Source: Myxococcales bacterium
GTDB taxonomy: Bacteria > Myxococcota > Polyangia > Nannocystales > Nannocystaceae
Assembly (NCBI GenBank): GCA_016793465.1
Contig: JAEUJW010000039.1
Location: 372,001 to 436,000, forward strand
Direction: 5' to 3'
Length of the DNA stretch: 64,000 nucleotides
Every line of letters begins with the position of its first letter. Positions within the stretch are counted from its first letter, which is position 1. Below the pieces are notes generated by a model. That model did no database searches. It worked only from the letters and a program-made list of their open reading frames with translations, and was not told where the DNA came from. Positions 19,238 through 27,011 of this stretch are shown here, in pieces. The translations under genes were made by a program, and so were the position numbers.

Positions 19238-21970
19238 ATGCAAGCTCGTATCGCACAGGTGTTGCTGTCTACGGTGATCGGCTGGGCGGGGTTGGGGTGG
19301 AGCGAGGCTCAGGCGGCGCCGCCGGCCTACACCCTCTTCGAGAGCGGTCAGGTCCGTCCGCTGGCCATGTCCCCCGACAAGAAGCAGGTGTTCGCGGTCA
19401 ACACCCCGGACAATCGCCTCGAGGTCTACAACGTGACGTGGTCGGGCGGCCTGTCGCACAAGGCGTCGATCCCGGTGGGCGTCGAGCCGGTGTCGGTGGC
19501 GGTGCGCAGCGCGACCGAGGTGTGGGTCGTCAATCACCTGTCCGACAGCGTCAGCGTGGTCTACGTCGGCCCCGACGGCCCGGCCCGGGTCACGCGCACG
19601 CTGCTGGTCGGCGACGAGCCGCGGGACATCGTGTTCGCCGGCCCGCAGAAGCGCCGGGCGTTCATCACGACCGCGCACCGCGGGCAGAACAACGCCATCG
19701 ACCCGCAGCTCACGACCCCGGGCGTCGGTCGCTCGGACGTGTGGGTGTTCGACTCGCAGAACCTGGGCGCGACGCTCGGCGGCACGCCGCTGAAGATCGT
19801 GACCCTGTTCTCCGACACCCCGCGGGCGCTGGCCGCCAGCCCCGACGGCTCGAAGGTGTACGTCGCGGCCCACTTCTCGGGCAACAAGACCACCACGGTG
19901 CACCGCGTGTTCGTGTACGACGGCAGCGAGGACGAGATCGGGTCGCCGCCGCCGAACGTCGACCACGCCGGCCGCGCGCAGCCCGACGTCGGCATCATCG
20001 TGCGCCACGACGGCCAGCACTGGGTCGACGAGCTCGGCCGCGAGTGGGACGACAAGGTGCGCTTCAACCTGCCCGACAAGGACGTGTTCGTGATCGACGC
20101 CAACGCCAGCGTGCCGAAGCAGATCGCCGGCAGCGCGGGCTTCTACAGCGGCGTCGGCACCGTCCTCTACAACATGATCGTCAACCCGGTGAACCACAAG
20201 GTCTACGTGTCCAACACCGAGGCGCGCAACGAGGTCCGCTTCGAGGGCCCGGGCATCTTCGCCGACACCACCGTGCAGGGGCACTTCGTCGAGAACAAGA
20301 TCACCGTCATCAACCCGGCCAACGGCACCGTCGCGCCGCGCCACCTCAACCCGCACATCGACTTCGAGGACTGCTGCGCCGAGCTGCCGAACGAGGAGAA
20401 CGAGCTGAGCCTCGCGCTCCCGCAGGGCATGGAGATCACCAGCAACGGCGCGACGCTGTACGTGGCGGCGCTCGGCTCGGACAAGGTCGGCGTGTACTCG
20501 ACCGCCGAGCTCGAGAACGACATGTTCTGGCCCGACCCGTGCGATCACATCGAGCTCAGCGGCGGCGGTCCGACCGGCCTGCTGCTCAACGAGACCAAGA
20601 AGCGGCTGTACGTGATGACCCGCTTCGACAACGGCATCTCGGTGATCAACACCCAGACCCAGGACGAGGTCCAGCACGTCGAGATGTTCAACCCCGAGCC
20701 GGCGAGCGTGACCGAGGGCCGCCGCTTCCTCTACGACGCGCGCCTGACCTCGAGCCACGGCGACTCGGCCTGCGCGAGCTGCCACGTGTTCGGCGACATG
20801 GACCAACTCGCGTGGGACCTCGGCAACCCCGACGGCGACCAGCTCGCCGCGCCCGGCCCGTTCCTGACGTTCTTCGGCGCGGACATCGACTTTCACCCGA
20901 TGAAGGGCCCGATGACGACCCAGAGCCTGCGCGGCATGGCCAACCACGGGCCGATGCACTGGCGCGGCGACCGCAACGGCGGGCTCGACGAGCCGACGGC
21001 CCAGCCGGACAGCGGCACATACAACGAGAACGCGGCGTTCCTGAAGTTCAACGGGGCGTTCGTCGAGCTGCTCGGGCGCGACGAGGAGCTGCCGGCCGCC
21101 GACATGCAGGCGTTCGCCGACTTCGCGCTGCAGCTGACCTACCCGCCGAACCCGATCCGCGCCCTCGACAACTCGCTGACCCCGGACGAGGCGGCGGGCC
21201 GCGACCTGTTCCTCAACAAGCCGACCACGCTCGACTTCCCGGGCTGCGACACCTGTCACACGCTCGACCCCCAGGGCAACGCGCAGTACGGCGTGGTCCG
21301 GCCGGGGTTCTTCGGGACGAGCGGCGAGTACGTGGGCGCCGAGCTCGTGCAGACCCTGAAGGTCCCGCACCTTCGCAACATCTACCAGAAGGTCGGCAAG
21401 TTCGGCCTCCCGAGCGATCCGCTGATCAACCCCGAGCTGAGCGACGCGCACATGGGCGACCAGATCCGCGGGTTCGGCATGATCCACGACGGCGGCATCG
21501 ACACCGTGTTCCGCTTCATCAGCGCGATGGGCTTCACCCAGGGCCCGTTCGCCCCCAACGGGTTTAGCCACGACGAGGCGGGCCTCAACGAGCGGCGCCA
21601 GGTCGAGGCCTACGTGCTCGCGTTCGACACCAACATGGCCCCGATCGTCGGCCAGCAGATCACCGTCTCGACGGCCAACAAGAGCGTGACCACGCCGCGG
21701 GTCGAGCTGCTGAAGGCCCGCGCGGCCCTCGGCGAGTGCGACCTGGTGGTCCACGGCAACGTGGAGGGGGTCGACCGCGGGTACCTCTACATCAACGGCA
21801 AGTTCAAGGCCGACAAGGCCAACGAGGCCCCGAAGACGACGATCCCGCTGTCCCTGAACCGCGAGCTGACGTACACCTGCATGCCGCCCGGCTCGGGGGT
21901 CCGCGCCGGCCTCGACCGCGACCTCGACGGGGTCTACAACCGCGACGAGGACGACGGTCCCTGCAACTGA
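19238..21970 (+). CDS. Secreted di-haem cytochrome c with YVTN-type beta-propeller
   Basis: The 910-residue protein begins with a signal peptide (MQARIAQVLLSTVIGWAG, cleavage likely after EAQA). Residues about 30-500 show repeated strands such as VRPLAMSPDKKQVFAVN and RALAASPDGSKVYVAA, typical of seven-bladed YVTN propellers. Two c-type haem sites follow, CASCH (512-516) and CDTCH (670-674), with SLRGMANHGPMHWRGDRNG between them as in MauG/peroxidase-like di-haem proteins. The tail DRDLDGVYNRDEDD resembles a calcium-binding loop. Possible roles are periplasmic or outer-surface electron transfer or oxidation; the substrate is unknown. ATG 19238 was chosen because it starts the signal peptide and follows GGGGGA; an in-frame start at 19142 would bury it. 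Confidence 0.88.
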   Translation: MQARIAQVLLSTVIGWAGLGWSEAQAAPPAYTLFESGQVRPLAMSPDKKQVFAVNTPDNRLEVYNVTWSGGLSHKASIPVGVEPVSVAVRSATEVWVVNHLSDSVSVVYVGPDGPARVTRTLLVGDEPRDIVFAGPQKRRAFITTAHRGQNNAIDPQLTTPGVGRSDVWVFDSQNLGATLGGTPLKIVTLFSDTPRALAASPDGSKVYVAAHFSGNKTTTVHRVFVYDGSEDEIGSPPPNVDHAGRAQPDVGIIVRHDGQHWVDELGREWDDKVRFNLPDKDVFVIDANASVPKQIAGSAGFYSGVGTVLYNMIVNPVNHKVYVSNTEARNEVRFEGPGIFADTTVQGHFVENKITVINPANGTVAPRHLNPHIDFEDCCAELPNEENELSLALPQGMEITSNGATLYVAALGSDKVGVYSTAELENDMFWPDPCDHIELSGGGPTGLLLNETKKRLYVMTRFDNGISVINTQTQDEVQHVEMFNPEPASVTEGRRFLYDARLTSSHGDSACASCHVFGDMDQLAWDLGNPDGDQLAAPGPFLTFFGADIDFHPMKGPMTTQSLRGMANHGPMHWRGDRNGGLDEPTAQPDSGTYNENAAFLKFNGAFVELLGRDEELPAADMQAFADFALQLTYPPNPIRALDNSLTPDEAAGRDLFLNKPTTLDFPGCDTCHTLDPQGNAQYGVVRPGFFGTSGEYVGAELVQTLKVPHLRNIYQKVGKFGLPSDPLINPELSDAHMGDQIRGFGMIHDGGIDTVFRFISAMGFTQGPFAPNGFSHDEAGLNERRQVEAYVLAFDTNMAPIVGQQITVSTANKSVTTPRVELLKARAALGECDLVVHGNVEGVDRGYLYINGKFKADKANEAPKTTIPLSLNRELTYTCMPPGSGVRAGLDRDLDGVYNRDEDDGPCN

Positions 21971-21972
21971 CG

Positions 21973-21990
21973 CCCCGGTGAAATCCGGGG
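21973..21990. terminator. Short hairpin after the cytochrome gene
   Basis: Arms CCCCGG and CCGGGG enclose a six-base loop three bases after the stop codon. No T-run follows directly, though TTTT occurs 17 bases on. It is a possible terminator; the short stem makes this uncertain. Confidence 0.35.
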
Positions 21991-22062
21991 TTCCGAGGCC
22001 GGGAACTTTTCGCGCCCGCCGCGGGGGCCTTGAAACGGCGTCCCGCGGCGTCGGCGTCGCGG

Positions 22063-22092
22063 TCGACAGGCGGACCGCGGCTCCGCTATCCT
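22063..22092 (+). promoter_or_regulatory. Candidate promoter of the PAS-PAS-STAS gene
   Basis: TCGACA (22063-22068), an 18-bp spacer and TATCCT (22087-22092) resemble a sigma-70 promoter. The ATG follows at 22100, only seven bases after the hexamer, with no Shine-Dalgarno. This fits a leaderless transcript. Confidence 0.4.
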
Positions 22093-22099
22093 CCCGAAG

Positions 22100-23233
22100 A
22101 TGGCGGCGGCAGATTCGCTGACGATCGACGAGCTCATGCGGGACACCCCGTATGCGGCGATCCATGTCGACGCGGCGCTGCGCATCGTCGCCTGGAACCC
22201 CGACGCCGAGGCGGTGCTGCGCTTGCGCCCGGACGCGGTCGGCAGGCCGATCGCCGAGGTCGCGCCGGCGTTCGGCGGCGAGGCGACGTGGCGGCGGTTC
22301 TTCGCCTCCGAGCGGCGCGCGCGGAGCGTGTGGAGCACCGTCTTCAACGAGGACGAGAGCGTCGACGTCGAGTGGTGGCGGCTGGTGCTCTCCGACGGCG
22401 GGCAGCTGCTGTTCCTCACCGACATCACCGAGCGGCTGAAGGCGGAGCGGCAGACCAAGAGCGAGGCGACCGCGCTGCGCGGGATCCTCGACAACGTCGA
22501 CCTCGCGGTGTGGATCCTCGACCCGCAGGGCACGTACCTCTACCAGGACGGCAAGGCGCTGAAGACGCTGGGGCTGGTGCCGGGGCAGATGGTCGGCACC
22601 AGCGTGTTCGACCTGTTCCGCGGGCTGCCGGAGCTGACGGTGATCCGCAGCGGGCTGACCGGGGCGGCCGCGACGTTCAAGACGACCGGCGCCGACACCG
22701 AGTGGAATAACTGGCAGGTGCCGGTGTTCGCCGACGACGGCGCGGTCGAGGCGCTGGTCGGGATCTCGCTCGACGTCACCGATCACATGCGGACGACCCG
22801 CGAGCTGCAGACCAAGCTCGACGTCATCGAGCGCCAGCGGCGGGCCATCCGCGAGCTCTCGACGCCGATCATCGAGGTCTGGGACCGGGTGTTGACCCTG
22901 CCGATCGTCGGCCTGGTCGACAGCACGCGCACGGCGGAGATCATGGAGAACCTGCTGCAGGCGGTGGTTCGTCACCGCGCCCGCTACGCGATCCTCGATC
23001 TGACCGGGGTCGAGGTCGTCGACACCAGCACGGCGAGCCACATCCTCGGGCTCATCCGCACGATCCGTCTGCTCGGTGCGGAGGGCATCCTCACCGGCAT
23101 CCATCCCAGCATCGCGCAGACGATCGTGACCCTCGGGGTCGACCTCGCGGGGCTGATCGTCCGCTCGAACCTGCGGGAGGCGCTGCAGCACTGCATCGTG
23201 CAGATGGCGAAGAAGCCGGGCGCGCAGCAGTGA
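22100..23233 (+). CDS. PAS-PAS-STAS stressosome-type (RsbR-like) protein
   Basis: A soluble 377-residue protein with two sensory PAS domains (about 10-110 and 120-240; ITERLKAERQ and SLDVTDHMRTTREL end each) and a C-terminal STAS domain (about 260-370). The coil ERQRRAIRELSTPIIEVWDRVLTLPIVG is the usual entry to RsbR-type STAS domains. EVVDTSTASHIL keeps Thr/Ser at the position phosphorylated by RsbT-like kinases. No RsbS, RsbT or other switch kinase is adjacent. A second STAS protein at 54757 lacks these hydroxyl residues. It probably senses a small ligand or redox state and passes it on through STAS-partner binding. Confidence 0.88.
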   Translation: MAAADSLTIDELMRDTPYAAIHVDAALRIVAWNPDAEAVLRLRPDAVGRPIAEVAPAFGGEATWRRFFASERRARSVWSTVFNEDESVDVEWWRLVLSDGGQLLFLTDITERLKAERQTKSEATALRGILDNVDLAVWILDPQGTYLYQDGKALKTLGLVPGQMVGTSVFDLFRGLPELTVIRSGLTGAAATFKTTGADTEWNNWQVPVFADDGAVEALVGISLDVTDHMRTTRELQTKLDVIERQRRAIRELSTPIIEVWDRVLTLPIVGLVDSTRTAEIMENLLQAVVRHRARYAILDLTGVEVVDTSTASHILGLIRTIRLLGAEGILTGIHPSIAQTIVTLGVDLAGLIVRSNLREALQHCIVQMAKKPGAQQ

Positions 23234-23327
23234 CTGGGGTGCGCGGCCCCTGCCGCCTCTCGACCTCGGGTCGGCTCGCGGGGCGCGGGGGTTGTGCGCG
23301 TCGCGGGTGTGCGGCGATCCTGCGGGC

Positions 23328-24704
23328 ATGACACGTTGGCATATCGCAGTGGGGATGGCGGCCGCGCTGGCGGCCTGCAAGGGCGGCGACGAGGCGACGG
23401 CGAGCGAGACGACGCAGCAGACGAGCACGAACCCGACGCAGGAGACCGGGGCCACCGGCGACGCGCCGACGGGGGCCGACACCAGCTCGCCGGACACGAG
23501 CGACGGCACGTCGGCGGGGCCGGCGAGCGAGCCGACCACGAACGGACCGACTTCGGATCCGTCGAGCGACCCGTCGGGCGACCCGTCGACCGACCCCTCG
23601 ACCGGGTCGTCGGGCGACCCGTCGGGCGACCCGTCGACGGACCCCTCGAGCGACCCGTCGACCACCAACGCGACCGACCCCACGGGCGACACGGACACCG
23701 GCGGCGACGACTCGACGCTGTGCGCGTCGCAGGCCGAGGGCCGCTACTTCCCGGACGACGCGTGGTTCTACCAGGACGCCACGCAGATGCCGGTGGCGGC
23801 CGACTCGGACGCGATCACGCAGTGGATGGTGATGCACAACGGGCCCGGCGGGTGGGGCACCGGCGAGATGCGCATCGACTTCAGCATCGTCGCCGTCGAC
23901 GCGCCGGCGGGCACGGCGAAGCGATCGTTCGAGCTCGACAACGACTACTACTACGTGCCCGACTGCGACACCGCGCCGGTGCCGCTGCCGCCGGGCGGGT
24001 ACGTCGAGGACTACCCGCAGCCGGACCCCGACCCGAACGACCAGTGGGCGGGCTACGACTGCAGCGGCTACGGCGACGGAGCCGACTGTCACATGATCGT
24101 GGTGTCGCGCTCGGAGCAGCGACTCTACGAGATCTACCACGCGACGCTCGACGCCCAGGATCAGTTCACCGGCGGCTGCGAGGCGGTGTGGAGCACGGCC
24201 GCCGCGCCGACCGCCGACGGCCGCGGGCAGCAGTGCACCAGCGCCGACGCGGCCGGCTTCCCGATCGCGCCGCTGCTGTTTAGCGCCGAGGAGGTGATGG
24301 CCGGGGAGATCAACCACGCCATCCGCTTCATCCTGCCCAACGACATGATCCGCACCAAGCAGTACGTGTACCCCGCGACCCACGGGACCAACACGACCGG
24401 GCCGATGACGTCGATCCCGTACGGCGGGCACATGCGCCTGCGCGCCGACTTCCCGCTCGAGACCCTGAAGCCGGCGGCCCAGGTCGTCGCCAAGGCCATG
24501 CAGAAGTACGGCATCTACATGTCGGACGGCGGGAACATCGCCCTGACGGCGCAGGCCGACGTCGTCAGCTGCGCCAAGTGGGCCGACGTCGACCTCGAGC
24601 CCTACGACCTGAGCTCGCTGCTGGCGACCGACTTCGAGGTCATCGACCACGGGCCGACCATCCCGGTGACCTACGACTGCCAGCGCACGCAGATCACCGA
24701 CTAG
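23328..24704 (+). CDS. Lipoprotein with Ser/Asp/Pro repeat linker, unknown function
   Basis: A 458-residue lipoprotein whose signal peptide ends in LAAC (lipid-bearing Cys17). Residues about 20-125 are low-complexity Thr/Ser/Asp/Pro/Gly, including repeated DPSG/DPST/DPSS tetrapeptides. The C-terminal domain of about 330 residues starts at ASQAEGRYFPDDAWFY and contains several Cys residues, so it is likely disulfide-bonded outside the cytoplasm. Its stretch INHAIRFILPND, followed by KPAAQVVAKAMQKYGIYMSDGGNIALT, resembles a domain seen in other secreted bacterial proteins of unknown role. It probably decorates the outer membrane surface. I assign no enzyme activity. Confidence 0.8.
   Translation: MTRWHIAVGMAAALAACKGGDEATASETTQQTSTNPTQETGATGDAPTGADTSSPDTSDGTSAGPASEPTTNGPTSDPSSDPSGDPSTDPSTGSSGDPSGDPSTDPSSDPSTTNATDPTGDTDTGGDDSTLCASQAEGRYFPDDAWFYQDATQMPVAADSDAITQWMVMHNGPGGWGTGEMRIDFSIVAVDAPAGTAKRSFELDNDYYYVPDCDTAPVPLPPGGYVEDYPQPDPDPNDQWAGYDCSGYGDGADCHMIVVSRSEQRLYEIYHATLDAQDQFTGGCEAVWSTAAAPTADGRGQQCTSADAAGFPIAPLLFSAEEVMAGEINHAIRFILPNDMIRTKQYVYPATHGTNTTGPMTSIPYGGHMRLRADFPLETLKPAAQVVAKAMQKYGIYMSDGGNIALTAQADVVSCAKWADVDLEPYDLSSLLATDFEVIDHGPTIPVTYDCQRTQITD
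23550..23664 (+). repeat. 12-bp tandem repeat coding DPS-type tetrapeptides
   Basis: Variants of the 12-mer GACCCGTCGAGC recur in frame about nine times inside the lipoprotein linker. The period of four codons keeps the frame whatever the copy number, so length variation between strains is likely. Confidence 0.75.
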
Positions 24705-24751
24705 GCGGGCTCGTGTCGCCCGGGCGGGCGTGCTAAGACGCGCGGGAGCCG

Positions 24752-25939
24752 ATGCCCCGCGCGCCCGCCAAACGTCCCCAGCCCGATGTCAGCACCGACG
24801 AGCGCCGGCGGGTGCTGCACAACCTCGACCGCATCGAGGACCGCCTGCGCGACGCGCCCGAGGGGCTGCACGACGCCGGCGATCCGGCCGATCCGGCGGC
24901 CCTGGCGGCCAGCCCGCTGCCGGCGGCGGCGCGGCTGCTGTGGGCCCGCTTCGACGGCCTCGAGCTCGCGCACGGCGAGCTGCGCCTGTACTCGCTGGCG
25001 GCCCTGGCCGACGCCCAGGCCGAGGCGGAGGAGCGGCTGGCGCCGGGCGACGTGGTGATCGGCGAGCGCGGCGGCGACGTGCTGGTGCTCGCCGGCGATC
25101 CCCACGCCGAGGGCGCCGACGTGGTCCTGGTCGAGGAGGACGGCGAGCGCCTGCCGCACAGCTCGTGCATCGACCTGCTGGTGCTGGCGGCGCTCGGCGA
25201 GGCGGCGGTGCTGTTCGACGAGGAGGGCGAGTTCCAGGCCGACCTGTTCGGCGACGACGGCGAGCTGTCGCACGCGGCCGAGCGGCGCATGCTGCGGCGT
25301 CACCTCGACCTCGACCCCGACGCGCCGCTGGCCCGCTTCCGCCTGGCCCAGTCGCTGCGCCGCGGCGGTGAGTTCCGCGCGGCGGCGGGCGAGCTCGGGC
25401 AGCTGCTGCGGCGCGCGCCGGAGTTCGCGTGGGCCCACCACGAGCTCGGGCGGGCCCGCCTCGGGCTCGGCGACGCGGTCGCGGCGGCCCGGGCGTTCGT
25501 CGACGCGGCCGAGCACGCGCGCGAGCAGGGGCTGGCCGCCTACTTCTACGCGTGGGCGTGCCTGGCCCGGGGGACAGGTCCCGAGGGCCAGGAAGATCGC
25601 CGCGCCGCTCGCGTGCCCGAGCGCGCGGCCCTGGCGTCGGCGGTGCTGACCCGCAGCCCGAACTTCGCCGCCGCCCAGGAGGCCGGGGTGCGCGAGGCGC
25701 TCGAGGCCGACGAGGGCGGCCGGGCCCGCGAGATGCTGGCGCTCGGGCTGGCGGTGGTGCCGGGCCACCTCGGGCTGCTGTCGCTGCGCGAGGCGGCCGC
25801 GGCGGCGCCGGAGCACGCGGTCCGGCCGGAGCACGCGGTCGAGGAGGTCGAGGAGGCGATCGACGAGCACACGGACGACGAGCTCGCGGACGACGACGAC
25901 GACGAGCTCGCGGACGACGAGCTCGACGACGACGAGTGA
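24752..25939 (+). CDS. SUKH-like N-terminal domain plus TPR protein with acidic tail
   Basis: A soluble 395-residue protein. Residues about 50-175 (LLWARFDGLELAHGELRLYSL and GDVVIGERGGDVLVLAGD) look like the SMI1/KNR4 (SUKH) fold, which in bacteria is often an immunity or scaffold domain. Residues about 190-350 form TPR-like helices (PLARFRLAQSLRRGGEFRAAAGELGQLL). The last 40 residues are almost only Asp, Glu, Ala and Leu. A GGGACAGGTCCC-like stretch at 25571-25582 lies inside the gene and codes a short GTGPEGQ insertion. A possible -10 (TAAGAC, 24734) lies close to the ATG, with GGAG four bases ahead. No toxin gene is adjacent, so an immunity role is only a possibility. Confidence 0.75.
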   Translation: MPRAPAKRPQPDVSTDERRRVLHNLDRIEDRLRDAPEGLHDAGDPADPAALAASPLPAAARLLWARFDGLELAHGELRLYSLAALADAQAEAEERLAPGDVVIGERGGDVLVLAGDPHAEGADVVLVEEDGERLPHSSCIDLLVLAALGEAAVLFDEEGEFQADLFGDDGELSHAAERRMLRRHLDLDPDAPLARFRLAQSLRRGGEFRAAAGELGQLLRRAPEFAWAHHELGRARLGLGDAVAAARAFVDAAEHAREQGLAAYFYAWACLARGTGPEGQEDRRAARVPERAALASAVLTRSPNFAAAQEAGVREALEADEGGRAREMLALGLAVVPGHLGLLSLREAAAAAPEHAVRPEHAVEEVEEAIDEHTDDELADDDDDELADDELDDDE

Positions 25940-26044
25940 GCGGACGGGCCCAAAGACGACCTCGACGGCGAGCGGGCAGGCTCGACGACGAGCTTGAGCT
26001 CGACGACGAGTGAGTGCGACGCGCTCGGCGACGACGAGTGAGCG
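25928..26044 (+). repeat. Three degenerate copies of the 3' end (GACGACGAGTGAG)
   Basis: GACGACGAGTGAG with its stop codon occurs at about 25928-25942, 26002-26016 and 26030-26043. The first copy ends the SUKH/TPR gene; the other two lie in the 105-bp gap before the convergent DUF423 gene. They look like decayed duplications of the acidic tail. Confidence 0.6.
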
Positions 26045-26437
26045 TTACGGGGCGCTGCGCAGGCCGATCAGGGCGATCGTCGCCCAGCCGCCGAGCAGGC
26101 ACAGCCCGCCGAGCGGGGTGATGGCGCCGAGGATGCGCGGACCGCCGAGCGTGAGGCCGTAGAGCGTGCCGGAGAACACGAGCATGCCGGCGACGAGCAG
26201 GGTCATGGCCACGCCGTGGAGCGCGGTCGGTCCGCCGCGCTGGCCGACGTGCAGGGCCCAGACGGCGACGACGAGCAGCAGCACCGAGTGGACCTGCTGG
26301 TAGTGCGCGCCGGTCTGCCAGATCTCGAGCGAGCGGGCGTCGACGCGTTCACGCAGGCCGTGGGCCCCGAAGGCGCCGGCGGCGACGCCGAGCAGGCCGA
26401 GCAGGCCGGCGAGGAAGATGCCTGTCTTTGCGGTCAT
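26045..26437 (-). CDS. DUF423 family small membrane protein
   Basis: A 130-residue integral membrane protein with four hydrophobic helices. GLLGVAAGAFGAHGLRERVD near the N-terminus, followed by WQTGAHYQQVHSVLLL, is the signature of the DUF423 (YgdD-type) family, and GAITPLGGLCLLGGWATIAL closes it. The biochemical role of the family is not established. Its ATG overlaps the stop of the upstream lipoprotein gene by ATGA (26434-26437), so the two are translationally coupled. Confidence 0.9.
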   Translation of the reverse strand: MTAKTGIFLAGLLGLLGVAAGAFGAHGLRERVDARSLEIWQTGAHYQQVHSVLLLVVAVWALHVGQRGGPTALHGVAMTLLVAGMLVFSGTLYGLTLGGPRILGAITPLGGLCLLGGWATIALIGLRSAP

Positions 26438-26991
26438 GGCGGTGGGGCTCCGATCGGGCGCGCGGGCTGTCCAGGCTCCGGCGCGGGCAGCGGCACGGGT
26501 GTGCCCGACGAGTCCTGCGGGAGGGCGGCGAGCTCCGCCTCGAGCCAGGTGCGGAAGCTCATCTCTCGCCCGTCGGGCAGGCGGACCAGGTACGACTGGT
26601 TGCTGAAGTAGGAGCTCGACCCGATCTCCTTCAGCCAGAGTTCCTTGTCGGACACGCCGCGGGCCAGCCAGCGCGACTTGCTCTCGAGCATGCCGGCGAA
26701 GTCGACGCCGCTGTAGCGGGTCTCGTCCTTGCCGACGCGCTTGCCGCTGCGGACGATGAAGTCGTAGTCGCTGATCTTCACCACCTGGATCAGCGCGGCG
26801 ATCGCCGGGTCGATCGCCGGGGCGGGGCCGAGGCCGCGGGCCCGCAGGTCGTCCTCCTCGGCCTTGGCCTTGTCGCGGTTGGCCTGGCGTTCGGCGGCGT
26901 TCTTCAGGAAGCTCTGCAGCTTCTCGTCGCACGCGGACAGGCCGATCACGGCGGTGACGACGAGCACGCGGACAGGCGGGAGGCGACGCAC
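26434..26991 (-). CDS. DUF5329-like lipoprotein
   Basis: A 185-residue lipoprotein with lipobox GLSAC (Cys21). The core (about 60-155) has IAALIQVVKISDYDFIVRSG, FAGMLESKSRW and SYLVRLPDGREMSFRTWLEAEL. This matches the general pattern of DUF5329 periplasmic proteins (hydrophobic helix, Phe-Ile/Val-x-x-Gly, later Lys-Ser), but the match is from memory. The C-terminus is Pro-rich. It is the first gene of a two-gene unit with the DUF423 gene. Its start lies only 20 bp from that of rarA on the other strand, so the two promoters must overlap the genes. Confidence 0.7.
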   Translation of the reverse strand: MRRLPPVRVLVVTAVIGLSACDEKLQSFLKNAAERQANRDKAKAEEDDLRARGLGPAPAIDPAIAALIQVVKISDYDFIVRSGKRVGKDETRYSGVDFAGMLESKSRWLARGVSDKELWLKEIGSSSYFSNQSYLVRLPDGREMSFRTWLEAELAALPQDSSGTPVPLPAPEPGQPARPIGAPPP

Positions 26992-27011
26992 CCTGCTAAG
27001 GTAACACGCCC

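Noticed and set aside
22002..22010. GGAACTTTT as an ECF-sigma -35 element (also at 32418)
   Set aside because: No matching -10 at the right distance upstream of the next gene; at 32418 the implied transcript start would lie after the start codon.
24752..25939. Contact-dependent toxin immunity gene (SUKH domain)
   Set aside because: No toxin, Rhs, or CDI gene is adjacent and the protein carries a large TPR part, so only the fold is reported.
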